A stretch of DNA of 52,648 nt from Micromonospora andamanensis (GCF_016863495.1 NZ_BOOZ01000050.1:1-52648); one strand, 5' to 3'; positions 1 to 8,895 are shown, numbered from the stretch's first letter. Numbers and translations are program-made. Notes: generated by a model from the sequence alone, not told the origin.

Positions 1-65
1 CCTTCTGGTCGCCGAGAAGTGACTTATGCCCGATTCGCGGGGTCAGGAAGTGCAAGATCGCGGGT

Positions 66-854
66 TCAGGCGAGAGCGCGCCAGAGGAGGTAGGTGCCGA
101 TGACGGTGCCGAAGACGACGATGATGGTCTTCAGGACCGCCGAGGGGAGCCGGCGGACCAGGCGGGCACCGACGTACCCACCGATCAGCGTGGCCGGGGC
201 GACCACCGCGACGCCGGCCCAGTTCACCGGGCCGGCGATGGCGAAGACGACAACCGTGGTCAGGCCGATCACGGCGGAGAGCAGATTCTTGATCGCGCTG
301 ACCCGGGCCAGTGTCGCGTCCAGCACCAGGGCCAGGCCGGCGACCAGCATCACCCCGACGGCGGCACCGAAGTAACCGCCGTACACCGCAGCCAACGCCA
401 CCACCACCTGGACCGTCACGGCCCGGCGGCGCGGCCCCAGATCACGCGGATGGCCGACCAGCCGGCGCAGCGGATCCTGGAACGCCAGCAGCGCGGTCGC
501 CCCCAGCACCAGGAAGGGTACGACCAACTCGAACGCCCGCGCCGGGGTGACCAGCAGCAGCCCGGCACCGGCCAACGCGCCGACCACTGTGGTGGGCACC
601 AACGCGGCGAGCAACCGTGACCGGGGCAGATCCATCCGACTGCCCGCCACGGCGGCGAGGTACCCCGGGGCGACCGACAGCGAGTTGGTGACGTTCGCCG
701 GCACCGGCGGCAACCCGATCGCGAGCAACGCCGGAAACGTGATGAGCGAACCACCGCCGGCCACCGCGTTCACCGTGCCGGCGGCGAGACCGGCGGCGAG
801 CAGCAACGCGGCTTCGGCGATTTCCACGATCCGCAGGCTAGCCGTCCGCGACAC
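66..854 (-). CDS. TauE/SafE (TSUP) family membrane permease
   Basis: A 262-aa polytopic membrane protein of the sulfite exporter TauE/SafE family, whose members move sulfite, sulfonates or other small organic anions across the cytoplasmic membrane. The N-terminal stretch GTVNAVAGGGSLITFPALL is the characteristic first TSUP half-repeat. A second half begins near residue 155 with VYGGYFGAAVGVML. Hydrophobic segments cover almost the whole length, and the size is normal for the family. The start is GTG at 854. It is monocistronic and points away from the DinB gene at 906-1412. The substrate cannot be told from sequence. Confidence 0.85.
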   Translation of the reverse strand: MSRTASLRIVEIAEAALLLAAGLAAGTVNAVAGGGSLITFPALLAIGLPPVPANVTNSLSVAPGYLAAVAGSRMDLPRSRLLAALVPTTVVGALAGAGLLLVTPARAFELVVPFLVLGATALLAFQDPLRRLVGHPRDLGPRRRAVTVQVVVALAAVYGGYFGAAVGVMLVAGLALVLDATLARVSAIKNLLSAVIGLTTVVVFAIAGPVNWAGVAVVAPATLIGGYVGARLVRRLPSAVLKTIIVVFGTVIGTYLLWRALA

Positions 855-905
855 GCGCCGCCGTCCGACCCCGGTGCGATGTCCCGCACACCGCTCCGGT
901 CGGAG

Positions 906-1412
906 CTATTCCCCGACCGGGCCGCCGGCCAGCTCAGCCACGATGTCGAGGTGCCCGAGGTGCCGGGCGTACTCCTGCACCAGGTGGAACATGACCCGTT
1001 CCAGCGTCGCCGGATCCGCGCCCTCCCACCGTGGCCCCGGCGCCCCGCGCGCGGCCAGGTCGGCACCCTCGACCACCGCCCGGGTGTGGGCACCCTGCGC
1101 CCGCAGCGCGGCCGTCAGCTCCGCGAAGCTCTCCTCCGGCGCGACGTACCACCGACCGTCCCGCCAGTCGCCCCACGGGTCGGCGACGGCGCGCCCCTGG
1201 AAACCCCACTCGATCCAGCGCAACTCCACATGGCGCAGGTGCTTGAGCAACTCCAGCGGGGTCCAGCCGGACGGCAGCCGACTGGCCCGCCGCTCCTGCT
1301 CCGCCAACCCGTCGACCTTCACCAGGACGCTCTCCCGAAAATAATCGAGATAGCGCAGAAACACCTCGGCCCGCCCGTCGGCCGGCGCTGTCGGTTCGGG
1401 AAATGGCGGCAT
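906..1412 (-). CDS. DinB / DUF664 family protein
   Basis: A 168-aa predicted four-helix DinB-superfamily protein (DUF664 type). In actinobacteria such proteins are often mycothiol-dependent or metal-binding enzymes of unknown substrate. Support comes from the histidines in LLKHLRHVELRWIEWG near residues 55-70 and from the C-terminal FHLVQEYARHLGHLDIV, the usual DinB metal-ligand positions. The open frame runs much further upstream, but that part is arginine/proline-rich and overlaps rnpB on the other strand. I therefore start at the ATG at 1412 (MPPFPEP). A second DUF664 protein is encoded at 19658-20179. Confidence 0.8.
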   Translation of the reverse strand: MPPFPEPTAPADGRAEVFLRYLDYFRESVLVKVDGLAEQERRASRLPSGWTPLELLKHLRHVELRWIEWGFQGRAVADPWGDWRDGRWYVAPEESFAELTAALRAQGAHTRAVVEGADLAARGAPGPRWEGADPATLERVMFHLVQEYARHLGHLDIVAELAGGPVGE

Positions 1413-1517
1413 CGTCACCGCGCCATTATCCGTACCCCCGCCTTCACGCCGGCCAACCGCCCACACCCACCCCTGCAAGGTGTGCCGCGCTCGCCCCTGC
1501 ATGGTGTGCCGCGTGAT

Positions 1518-1572
1518 CCGTGGCAGTGCAGGTGGCCGACACGCCGGCCAGCTCCCACCTTTACTGCCACGG
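1518..1572. repeat. 51-nt dispersed palindrome (copy a)
   Basis: A near-perfect inverted repeat. The outer arms are 1518-1535 and 1555-1572, 18 bp with two mismatches. The core from GTGGCAG at 1520 to CTGCCAC at 1570 is exactly 51 nt and contains the central block GACACGCCG. The same layout recurs at 27916-27966 and 44317-44367. This copy lies in the 290-bp gap between the DinB gene and rnpB, where I see no gene. It could act as a bidirectional terminator or be a REP/MITE-like element. Confidence 0.7.
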
Positions 1573-1705
1573 TTCACCGGCCGCCGGTCGACCCGGCCAG
1601 TCGGCGGGGTCAGGGCCGCCAGCAGATGACCCGCGCGAGCCAGGTACCCGCCCGCACTGGTTGCGGGCGCGGCAATAGGCGCGGCCCCGGTGTCGTTAGG
1701 ATGGG

Positions 1706-2133
<428 letters not shown>

Positions 2134-2136
<3 letters not shown>

Positions 2137-2169
2137 AGCTCAGAGCTTGGATCACGGCTCTGAGCTGGT
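2134..2169 (+). terminator. rnpB terminator hairpin within attL region
   Basis: Perfect 12-bp inverted repeat ACCAGCTCAGAG (2134-2145) / CTCTGAGCTGGT (2158-2169) immediately after P1 of rnpB. There is no T-tract, which is usual in high-GC actinobacteria. The second arm lies outside the 46-bp att core and is therefore element-derived. The chromosomal counterpart after attR has one mismatch in this arm. Confidence 0.65.
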
Positions 2170-2545
2170 CCTATGTCCGGGTGTCGATGGTCGTTCATGG
2201 TCAACCTTGGTCGGCGTTTGACGCCCCGACGACGCCCTGACGCCCTGGAGACGCCCTGAGCGCGGGCTCAGTTGACCTTGCGTCGGGCAAGCGGGCCGTC
2301 CCGCCGTGAGGGTCTTTGCGGGGTTGCGGTGGGGTTCCAGTGCGCGGAGCCGCCGGCGGCTGAGGGTCGGGCACGTCCTGGCGGTGGAGCTGGTGCGGTG
2401 GCCCAGTGACCCGGTGGCAAGCCAGTCCCGGTTTTGGACTGGCGCGGCAGCCGGAAGCCCCGGCGACGACGGAGGCCCGGGCGACGGCTTCCGTCGTGGC
2501 CTCTGTGGTCCAATCCGTGGATGGGGTGGGACGAGCGCGTGCCGG
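2147..2545. repeat. Element left end, diverged copy at 17531-17922
   Basis: Sequence right of attL aligns almost continuously with the sequence right of attR. Shared blocks include ATGGTCGTTCATGGTCAAC (2187 onward), GGGCACGTCCTGGCGGTGG (around 2370) and GGACTGGCGCGGCAGCCGG (around 2436), ending in the first codons of the 77-aa gene. Identity is imperfect, with small indels. Three perfect GACGCCCTG repeats lie at 2231, 2239 and 2250. No gene is evident in 2170-2520. Confidence 0.8.
2220..2258. repeat. GACGCCCTG repeats near attL
   Basis: Three perfect 9-mers (2231-2239, 2239-2247, 2250-2258) and one degenerate copy (2220-2228), about 75-110 bp from the attL core. The same 9-mer occurs twice just after int (17414, 17425), three times after the attR core (17604, 17615, 17623) and once before the third att-like site (18394). 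The placement suggests arm-type binding sites for integrase or Xis. The repetition is seen; the role is inferred. Confidence 0.55.
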
Positions 2546-2754
2546 AGCTGCTGGCGCATCTGGGGGATCTGGGACTGATCGGGCTCGTCAAGATTGACGG
2601 CGAGCGGGAGCACAAGCCCTGGACGGTGGTGATCTCGGGCCAGCGGCTCGGTGTCGCGGCGATCAGGGTCGACGGCAACAGTCTGGACTACTGCCTGGGC
2701 CATGTGGTCGCCGCGCTTCGTGAACGTCTTCCGGGTGAGTTCGTTCTGGAGTGA
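2521..2754 (+). CDS. Small hypothetical protein, element left-end cargo
   Basis: A 77-aa protein of unknown function, beginning MGWDERVPELLAHLGDLG and ending RERLPGEFVLE. It is acidic and leucine-rich, with no signal peptide or membrane segment, and coding periodicity appears only in this last part of a longer open frame. I start at the ATG at 2521. The first 11 codons are matched in frame by a stub at 17898 in the degenerate copy next to attR (MRWDECVPARA), which supports this start and shows the gene belongs to the element's left end. A terminator-like hairpin follows at 2869-2889. No function can be assigned. Confidence 0.5.
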   Translation: MGWDERVPELLAHLGDLGLIGLVKIDGEREHKPWTVVISGQRLGVAAIRVDGNSLDYCLGHVVAALRERLPGEFVLE

Positions 2755-3082
2755 TGTCACTGCGGTGTGTGGGGCGGGTCCCGGCGGCTGTCGGTGGCTC
2801 ACCGCCCCGGCGCCGTAGGCGGCCGGGGCGGCTTGCCGCCGGCCGGGCTTGCCGCCCCGCACCGCGCGGAGCGCGGTGCCTTGATCCTAGAAAGACCTAT
2901 TCGGCAGTCGTTCGTCTAGGTTCCTTGAGCTACGACACATGACTGTCGCCAATCCGACGCATTGCGACGCGGGCTTAGGTCGATGTCGCTCGCGTTCCTC
3001 GCTACGGTCTTGCGAACATGTTTCTCGGGGACGCCGTAGTCACCGAGAGCGAAGGTCTACGTCTAGATGGACACGTGCCCCC
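2755..3082. other. Non-coding gap with GC-rich hairpins, promoter side of ROCO gene
   Basis: No convincing gene. The first half is extremely GC-rich and consists of overlapping CGGC/GCCG inverted repeats (about 2795-2868). These end in the perfect hairpin at 2869-2889. Base composition then drops sharply at about 2890, marking the boundary of the lower-GC ROCO segment. The ROCO frame stays open back to 2939, but the upstream translation is Arg/Ser-rich and unlike the protein. Confidence 0.5.
2869..2889 (+). terminator. Perfect 9-bp hairpin, putative terminator
   Basis: GCACCGCGC (2869-2877), loop GGA, GCGCGGTGC (2881-2889), followed by CTTGATCCT. It lies 115 bp after the 77-aa gene and at the composition break before the ROCO gene. 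Confidence 0.5.
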
Positions 3083-6000
3083 GTGGAGGCGAAGATCAAT
3101 ACTGCAGATCGCGCTGCTCCTAAGTTCACGTCAGCTGATGTCGAGCGTGCTCGACGTGATGGATATGTGCGCTTCTCCGGGTGGGGATTGAAGAGCCTTC
3201 CCGCAGCCATCAGTGAGCTTGGTGACCTCGAAAGGCTGTATCTTATCCATAACCGGCTAGAGTCGTTGCCCTCCGGCATCGGGCACCTCATCAACCTTAC
3301 GGAACTAGACGTCAGAAGCAACATGCTGACGTCTCTACCCAAAGAGATTGGTGAGCTGCGTAAGCTGGAAGAACTCTACCTGGACGATAACAAGATCAGC
3401 GTGCTTCCGCCTGAAATCGGGCTTCTCTCGGAGCTTCGTGAACTTGACCTAGACGGTAACCAAATAGAGGTATTACCTGAAGAGTTGTTTCGGTTGCGCA
3501 ACTTGGAACAGTTGGACCTGCGCAACAACCGACTAAGACACCTTCCCCCGCAGATTGGTCAACTGACCAACTTGCGACGCCTGTACCTCAGTAACAACGC
3601 TTTACGGGAATTGCCGGCAGAGATCGGTCTTCTAGCGAAGCTTGACAAGCTTGAGTTGGACGGAAACCTACTAACTGAGTTACCGCGCGAAATCTCGCAA
3701 CTACTCGGTCGATCGATCTCTTTCTCGATAGCAAGGAATCCACTCGTTGACCCTTTGCCAGATTTGGTGTCGCGTGGGTTGGACGCGCTAGATGCGTATC
3801 TTCGCAGCCTCGAAGACGCGGTTCCGCACTACGAGGCGAAAGTGCTTATCGTGGGCGAAGGGGAGGTTGGTAAAACCTCACTCGTGGCTGCTCTGAAGGA
3901 TGAGGAATTCATTCGGAACCGCAGCACCACGCATGGCCTAGAGATCCATCCGTTCCTTCTCGGTCATCCGGATCTTGATTGCGAGATGATCGTGCGCGCG
4001 TGGGATTTTGGTGGGCAAGAGGTTTACCGGATAACCCACCAGTTCTTTTTTAGTCGCCGTGCTTTGTATATCTTGGTGTGGAATGCCCGCAAGGGGCAGG
4101 AGCAGAGTGAGGTTGAGGGCTGGCTAAGCCGCGTTCGACTACGTGTTGGTCGTGAGGCGCGCGCAATCTTGGTGCCCACTCACTGCGATGAACGGAACCC
4201 GGAGATCGATTTAGAACAACTCAAGCAGATGTTCCCAAACATGATATCCGCTCAAATTCCAGTGGACAATGAAAGCGGGCTAGGGATTTCAGACCTGCGG
4301 GCTGAAATTGCTAAGGAGGCTGCTGCGCTTCCCCAGATGGGGAGAATGCTCAGTCCACGTTGGATTGCCGCCCGTGACGACGTTCTCGCACGCTATAAGA
4401 GTGAACCACAAATTGCATGGACCGATTTTGTTGAAGCATGTGAGGCGCAGCAGCTCGATGGAGAGGAGACAATTACTCTTGCGGAGCTTCTGCACGATCT
4501 GGGCCACATTATCTACTACGGTGATGATGAAGGGCTTCGGGATATCGTCGTTCTGAACCCGGAATGGCTCACGAAAGCGATTGCTTACGTACTAGAGGAT
4601 GCGCCTACGAGATCCGCTAACGGAGTGCTAGACCATGCTCGTCTCCGGACGATATGGCAGGATCGCAGTGAGGGAGACGTCTATCCTGCGAAGCATCACC
4701 CGTACTTTTTGCGCCTAATGGAGAAGTTCGATATCTCCTACCGTCTCGACGATCGTGAAAAGAAGAGCCTGATTGCCCAGCTTGTTCCTCACTCGCGGCC
4801 AGTGTTGCCTTGGACATTCCGAACGCCGACGTCGCCAACGGTCCGAGTTGTGACATTGATCTGCAAGCTACAAGATTCAGCCCCAGGGATTGTGGCTTGG
4901 CTTACTGTGCGGCATCACTCGGCCTCGGTTGATAAGCATTGGCGAAACGGGGTTTTCCTTCGACACCCGATACAGGCGTATGCCTCTGAAGCGCTTATTG
5001 AGCTTCAGCAAGAAGGACGTCTGGTTATGCAAGTTCGTGCCCCGTCGCCGGACCTGTTTTTTAACGTATTAAGAGACAGTCTTGAACACCTGCTGCGGAG
5101 TCGATGGCCGGGTCTTCATTACCAGTTCCTAGTCCCCTGCCCGACACCTGGCTGTACAGGTGAGTTTCCACTGACTGGGCTGCTCAGGCGAAGGGAGCAG
5201 GGCCGAGTAAGTCGTGACTGCTTGGAATGTGACCACGATCATGACATTTCGGTACTGCTAACTGGTTTCAATTCCGGTCAAGTGGAGATCCGGTCTCATT
5301 TGGAGGCATTGCACGAGGAGTTGGGTGCGATCCATGCGAGTGTCGGGAGAATGGAGGGAACCGTTCAGCGAGTAGAGGCGTTCGCGGCACAGAGTGCCGA
5401 CTCTTTGAGGAGAGTTCTCAAGGTTGTTTCGGCTGAAGTGATCGATTGCCCTCGGATGTTTACGCTGGCGCTGCCCCCTCGGAAAGCAGGACCCGTCACT
5501 CCGGCCGCCATACTTCGGGAGCGAGCATTTGCGTTCCAGCTGGTTTACCTGACTCTGTGGTGTGAGCATCCAGGGGAGTGGCATCCGTGGAAACCCGCCA
5601 CGTATGAACTCAAGCAGGAAAGAGATTGGCTCGTCAAGATCGCCCCGTATGCCAACTTTGTGCTGAAGACGCTGCGCCTAGCGGTTCCAATTGTCGGAGC
5701 TGTTGCGGGAGTCACCCTTTCTAAGCAGGCGGTAGATGACATTGCAAAGCGGGTTGAGTTGATGAAAGTGCTTGCCGAGAAACTGCCGGCTGCGGTGGAG
5801 CGGCAAGAGCGCTTCGAAGAATTGCCAAAGAACGAGCTAACGAAGCCTGAGGGGCAGGCGCTTCGGGGGCTGAGATCATTGCTTTTCAAGTACGATGAAA
5901 ATCGGTCTTTCGGGGATTTGCGCCGGGTCCAGGCGCCCTCAGGCGAGCTGCTCTGGGTCTGCCCTGACCACTACCATGAGTATGATCCGGGCCTTCCGGA

Positions 6001-6166
6001 ATTGCCTGTCCCGTCTGTGCATCCGGAGGAATCGATGGCCGTGGTTATTGAGGGCGAAGCGTCGAGGCTATCGAAGGAAATGTTGCACCAGCGAGTATCT
6101 GCTGAATCTGAAGAACTGCCTCCGGCAGGTCTTGCACTTCGTCCAGCAGTGCCTGAAGATGCTTAG
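3083..6166 (+). CDS. LRR-ROCO GTPase (Roc-COR protein), element cargo
   Basis: A large cytoplasmic multidomain GTPase of the ROCO family, 1027 aa from the GTG at 3083. Residues about 33-210 form seven or eight leucine-rich repeats of the LxxLPxxIGxL type. The Roc GTPase follows, with P-loop GEGEVGKTS (about 258-266), G3 WDFGGQE (307-313) and G4-like THCD (366-369). The COR domain spans roughly 435-585. A C686-x4-C691 / C713-x2-C716 cluster looks like a zinc ribbon, then comes a short helical region. The conserved-looking C-terminus contains CEHPGEWHPW, a hydrophobic stretch at about 864-879 and CPDHYHEYDPG. GC content is visibly lower than in all neighbours, so the gene was probably acquired from elsewhere. 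No Shine-Dalgarno decides the start; ATG 2939 is the alternative. Function is unknown; a signalling or defence role is a hypothesis. Confidence 0.85.
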   Translation: MEAKINTADRAAPKFTSADVERARRDGYVRFSGWGLKSLPAAISELGDLERLYLIHNRLESLPSGIGHLINLTELDVRSNMLTSLPKEIGELRKLEELYLDDNKISVLPPEIGLLSELRELDLDGNQIEVLPEELFRLRNLEQLDLRNNRLRHLPPQIGQLTNLRRLYLSNNALRELPAEIGLLAKLDKLELDGNLLTELPREISQLLGRSISFSIARNPLVDPLPDLVSRGLDALDAYLRSLEDAVPHYEAKVLIVGEGEVGKTSLVAALKDEEFIRNRSTTHGLEIHPFLLGHPDLDCEMIVRAWDFGGQEVYRITHQFFFSRRALYILVWNARKGQEQSEVEGWLSRVRLRVGREARAILVPTHCDERNPEIDLEQLKQMFPNMISAQIPVDNESGLGISDLRAEIAKEAAALPQMGRMLSPRWIAARDDVLARYKSEPQIAWTDFVEACEAQQLDGEETITLAELLHDLGHIIYYGDDEGLRDIVVLNPEWLTKAIAYVLEDAPTRSANGVLDHARLRTIWQDRSEGDVYPAKHHPYFLRLMEKFDISYRLDDREKKSLIAQLVPHSRPVLPWTFRTPTSPTVRVVTLICKLQDSAPGIVAWLTVRHHSASVDKHWRNGVFLRHPIQAYASEALIELQQEGRLVMQVRAPSPDLFFNVLRDSLEHLLRSRWPGLHYQFLVPCPTPGCTGEFPLTGLLRRREQGRVSRDCLECDHDHDISVLLTGFNSGQVEIRSHLEALHEELGAIHASVGRMEGTVQRVEAFAAQSADSLRRVLKVVSAEVIDCPRMFTLALPPRKAGPVTPAAILRERAFAFQLVYLTLWCEHPGEWHPWKPATYELKQERDWLVKIAPYANFVLKTLRLAVPIVGAVAGVTLSKQAVDDIAKRVELMKVLAEKLPAAVERQERFEELPKNELTKPEGQALRGLRSLLFKYDENRSFGDLRRVQAPSGELLWVCPDHYHEYDPGLPELPVPSVHPEESMAVVIEGEASRLSKEMLHQRVSAESEELPPAGLALRPAVPEDA

Positions 6167-6316
6167 CTCCTAGCGGATGCGAATGGGCTCCAACAGGACT
6201 TGTGATTACTGCGAATGATCGCTAAGCGCTACAGCCTGATCTTTGTCGAGACGTGATAGGTGCTTTAGCCTGTTTGCGGTATCGCCTTAATAAGTTTGGG
6301 AGGCGTGTCGTGCCGA

Positions 6317-6727
6317 TTAGGGAGTGGCGGGAAGTATTCGGTAGGCTCTAATGACCATGTCGACTTGGTCTCCGCGCTGAACCACTGTCTCCCGCTCAAT
6401 CAGCGTTGTTCCAACCTTGATTTGAAACAGGGTTGCTAGCTGCTCATCGGCAGGAATTCTTCGGAGTCTAACTGTCGGCCCCTGCGTAAGGTGCAGGCTC
6501 TTTTGGGTGGCATACGTGCCTCTCCCATGCTCTGTGGCGGCGTAACCCGCGTCTCGCAGGGCGGCAATTGCCTTGCGGATCGTGCCGCGGGCTACCTGAA
6601 ACTCGGCGGTGAGGACGCTCTCAGTTGGTAGTAGGGCACCGAGCGGGATGACACCGTTTTCGATGCGTTCCTTCAGTTCATCGGCGATGACGCGGTAGCG
6701 GGGCTGTCCGTAGTGCGGGGTGGGCAC
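6317..6727 (-). CDS. Short GntR-family repressor of the element
   Basis: A 136-aa DNA-binding regulator. The winged helix covers residues about 8-75, with typical GntR text PRYRVIADELKERIENG and VARGTIRKAIAALRDAGY. Only a truncated UTRA-like effector region follows. I start at the GTG at 6727, preceded by GGTGA 7 nt upstream, rather than at the TTG at 6766, because the dyad CACTTG-N6-CAAGTG (6745-6762) would otherwise lie inside the gene. The same half-sites occur before the core operon (11050-11117), suggesting a KorSA-like repressor that controls itself and the replication/transfer genes. Its GC is low, like that of the ROCO gene it faces convergently. Confidence 0.8.
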   Translation of the reverse strand: MPTPHYGQPRYRVIADELKERIENGVIPLGALLPTESVLTAEFQVARGTIRKAIAALRDAGYAATEHGRGTYATQKSLHLTQGPTVRLRRIPADEQLATLFQIKVGTTLIERETVVQRGDQVDMVIRAYRILPATP

Positions 6728-7046
6728 TCGTTCACCGTACCTGGCACTTGTCTTACCAAGTGTCAACCAGGTGCGTCGTTTTGGTGTGTAGACAACTCGT
6801 CCACTTGTAGGTACGTTTCCGAGTGTGCGGCCGCGATGACGGCTTGTATCAAGGGTGGTGCGGCGTCAGCCTGGTCGTGCGTGAGGCGCGGCGTCCTGGT
6901 GGGCCGGTTGCGGTGGCCGCGCGTTCAAGGTGGCTCGGTGTTACCCGACCCGTCCGGTGTCGGACGGTGCGCCGTGCCCTCTGTCGGGCCGGTGGCCGGC
7001 TGATTCCCCCTGGTCGGCCGCCGGCTCTCCTATCCCTGGAGGTGCG
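6728..7046. other. Divergent promoter gap of the left cargo operon
   Basis: This 319-bp stretch separates the leftward gntR from the rightward 77-aa gene at 7047. It holds the operator dyad at 6745-6762 and additional ACTTG-like half-sites to about 6815. From about 6850 the composition returns to high GC. I see no gene. Confidence 0.45.
6745..6762. promoter_or_regulatory. GntR operator-like dyad upstream of the short GntR gene
   Basis: CACTTG-TCTTAC-CAAGTG, 18 nt upstream of the chosen GTG start. The sequence ACTTGTCT..CCAAGTG recurs with one base less spacing at 11059-11074. Further half-sites (ACTTGTAG) lie near 6812. Confidence 0.6.
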
Positions 7047-7280
7047 ATGCCTGGCTCTCATCGTCGACGTCCCTGGTTCAAGTTCTGGCGGTCTCGCAGA
7101 CAGTCGGACCAGGCAGGACCCGCAGCCGGGAGCCGATCCGGCGATTCCGTCCCTGCACGCAACGCTGTTCCGTTGCGCTGGTCGTTGGAGCGGACTCGTG
7201 AGTTGCCGGCGCTGCCTCATGCGCCGCTGTTGACCCGGGGCCAAATCTTCCGGGGCAACGGTGGGCGGTGGCCCCGATGA
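7047..7280 (+). CDS. Small basic hypothetical protein
   Basis: A 77-aa protein starting MPGSHRRRPWFKFWRSRRQ, strongly basic at the N-terminus and without a recognisable domain. The start is well supported: GGAGG lies 6 nt upstream of the ATG at 7047, while the longer open frame upstream looks non-coding. Its stop overlaps the ATG of the next gene (ATGA, 7277-7280), so it is the first gene of a translationally coupled cluster running to about 9659. Function unknown. Confidence 0.6.
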   Translation: MPGSHRRRPWFKFWRSRRQSDQAGPAAGSRSGDSVPARNAVPLRWSLERTRELPALPHAPLLTRGQIFRGNGGRWPR

Positions 7281-7615
7281 GTCAGACGAGCAGCCGTCCC
7301 GCCGTCGCGAGCCATCCTGCGTGGTGCGCTCCGGATCGTTGCGGTCATCTGGTGCCGCCGGTGCTGGCGCACATGGCGCGACGCCATCGGGGCGTGTTGC
7401 TGCGGGTGGGTGAGGTCCGGTCGTCCGGGCTGGTCGTGTCGTACCTGATTGGCTCCGACGACGAATCGCCGACGGTCGTGGTGCACGCCTCCTGCCGGGC
7501 CGGCGCCGGCTGGGCCGAACTCACCCTCCCGCAAACGAAGCACCTGGTCGACCAGCTCGGCTCGCTTCTGACGCAAGCCGCCGGCTCAGGGGAGGGTGAG
7601 CATGGGCGACAGTGA
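7277..7615 (+). CDS. DUF6907-like small cysteine-motif protein
   Basis: A 112-aa protein with HPAWCAPDRCGH near residue 12, resembling the (C/H)PxWC motif found in small DUF6907-type proteins of actinomycetes. A beta-rich region follows and ends in LPQTKHLVDQLGSLL. The start is the ATG at 7277, overlapping the preceding stop. The next gene shares the motif and C-terminal organisation, so the two look like diverged paralogues. Function unknown; the motif may bind a metal. Confidence 0.6.
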   Translation: MSQTSSRPAVASHPAWCAPDRCGHLVPPVLAHMARRHRGVLLRVGEVRSSGLVVSYLIGSDDESPTVVVHASCRAGAGWAELTLPQTKHLVDQLGSLLTQAAGSGEGEHGRQ

Positions 7616-7946
7616 CGAGCCGACCAACATCCACACGGCCAACACTGCCGATGAGGCGTCGTGTCCTGACTGGTGTCGGGGCTGCGGGCCGAATGATCCG
7701 ATGCATCGCCGGCTGCTGGCCACGATCGGCAGCGAGGGCGGTGGCTGGGTGAGCGTGCAACTGCTCCTGGACCGGCTCCGGCGCCGCGACCCGGTCGTGA
7801 AGGTCGACGCGACCCGCTCCGGGGCGACGCAGTCGGTGCTGTTGTCGCGGGTGCAGGTCGATCGGCTGATCTACGAACTGACCTACGCCCGGTGGCGGGT
7901 GATGACCAAGGGACAACCGTTGGAGGGACACTATGACCGCCACTGA
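7602..7946 (+). CDS. Second DUF6907-like cysteine-motif protein
   Basis: A 114-aa protein with SCPDWCRGCGPNDPMHR near residue 20 and a C-terminal part LSRVQVDRLIYELTYARW that parallels the LPQTKHLVDQLGSLL region of its upstream neighbour. The start at ATG 7602 has GGGGAGGGTGA just upstream and overlaps the previous gene by 14 bp. It overlaps the next gene in the same way, so all are probably co-translated. The CxxCxxC spacing suggests metal binding; no function is known. Confidence 0.6.
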   Translation: MGDSDEPTNIHTANTADEASCPDWCRGCGPNDPMHRRLLATIGSEGGGWVSVQLLLDRLRRRDPVVKVDATRSGATQSVLLSRVQVDRLIYELTYARWRVMTKGQPLEGHYDRH

Positions 7947-8895
7947 CCGCAGCTCCCGCCGTACTCCGGTTCCCGCGCATCGACCGCGACGGCCGGTGGT
8001 GGCGGTGGATCCGGTGCCGGAGCGGCCGGCGGGTGGGACCACCTGGCAGTCGTTGGAACGTCTAGGGGGTACGGTGACCGGTGTGCATGGCCGGGACTGG
8101 CGCCCTCGTTACCTGCAACTCGCTGAAGAGTTGCGGGTCAAGATCACGAGCGGGGAACTCGCCCCCGGCACGCTGATGCCGTCCGAGACGGAGTTGGCCG
8201 ACACGTCAGGCCTGTCACGCACCAGCGTCCGCAACGCCATCCGTCAGCTCCGTGAATGGGGCCTGGTCCGCGCGGAGCAGGGGCGCGGTACCTACGTGCG
8301 GGCACCCCGCCAGCGGGTACGGCGCCGTAACGCGGAGCGGTACCAGTGGGAGAAGGACCGCGTCCTGCTCGACCAGGACGAGCGGCTCAAGACCGGCGCG
8401 ACCGAGCATGACACCGGCCTGACCGTCGATGATCTCAAGTTCCACGCCGAGTACGCCCGCGTGGAAGCCGATGCAGACATGGCGGCGGCGCTGCACGTTG
8501 AGCCGGGTACGCCGCTGCTGCGCCGGGTCTACTGGACCTCGTCGCGACATGAGAATGCGCCATTGACCATGTCGTACTCGTACCTGCCCTATGACCTGGT
8601 GGCCGCGAACCCGGACCTGCTCGACCAGAACAATGAGCCCTGGCCCGGCGGCTCACAGCACCAGCTCTATACGGTCGGCGTCGAGCTGGACCGCATCGAC
8701 GAAGAGGTTCGGGCGCGTCCGCCGTCGCCGGATGAGGCCGAACTGCTCGACATCGACCCTGGCGTCTCGGTGCTGACCGTGCGCAAGACCTCCATCGACA
8801 CCGCCGGCCGGGTCGTCGAGGTGGCCGACGTGGTGATGCCGGGGGACCGGACGGAACTGGTCTACTCCCACAAACTGCAACGGTGGAAAACGTGA
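7933..8895 (+). CDS. GntR/UTRA-family transcriptional regulator
   Basis: A HutC-subfamily GntR regulator. The winged helix is at about residues 55-125 (RYLQLAEELRVKITSGEL; SRTSVRNAIRQLREWGLV; QGRGTYV). A full UTRA effector-binding domain follows at about 150-315. From ATG 7933 (GGAGG 8 nt upstream, overlapping the previous gene) the protein has 320 aa. GTG 8074, behind AGGGGGT, would give a 273-aa protein of more usual size; both are possible. The UTRA domain implies a small-molecule ligand, unlike the short GntR at 6317. The gene overlaps a glycosyltransferase, which it may control. Confidence 0.85.
   Translation: MTATDRSSRRTPVPAHRPRRPVVAVDPVPERPAGGTTWQSLERLGGTVTGVHGRDWRPRYLQLAEELRVKITSGELAPGTLMPSETELADTSGLSRTSVRNAIRQLREWGLVRAEQGRGTYVRAPRQRVRRRNAERYQWEKDRVLLDQDERLKTGATEHDTGLTVDDLKFHAEYARVEADADMAAALHVEPGTPLLRRVYWTSSRHENAPLTMSYSYLPYDLVAANPDLLDQNNEPWPGGSQHQLYTVGVELDRIDEEVRARPPSPDEAELLDIDPGVSVLTVRKTSIDTAGRVVEVADVVMPGDRTELVYSHKLQRWKT

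Noticed and set aside
1..65. A gene at the left edge
   Set aside because: The sequence is too short and shows no start, domain or ribosome-binding site.
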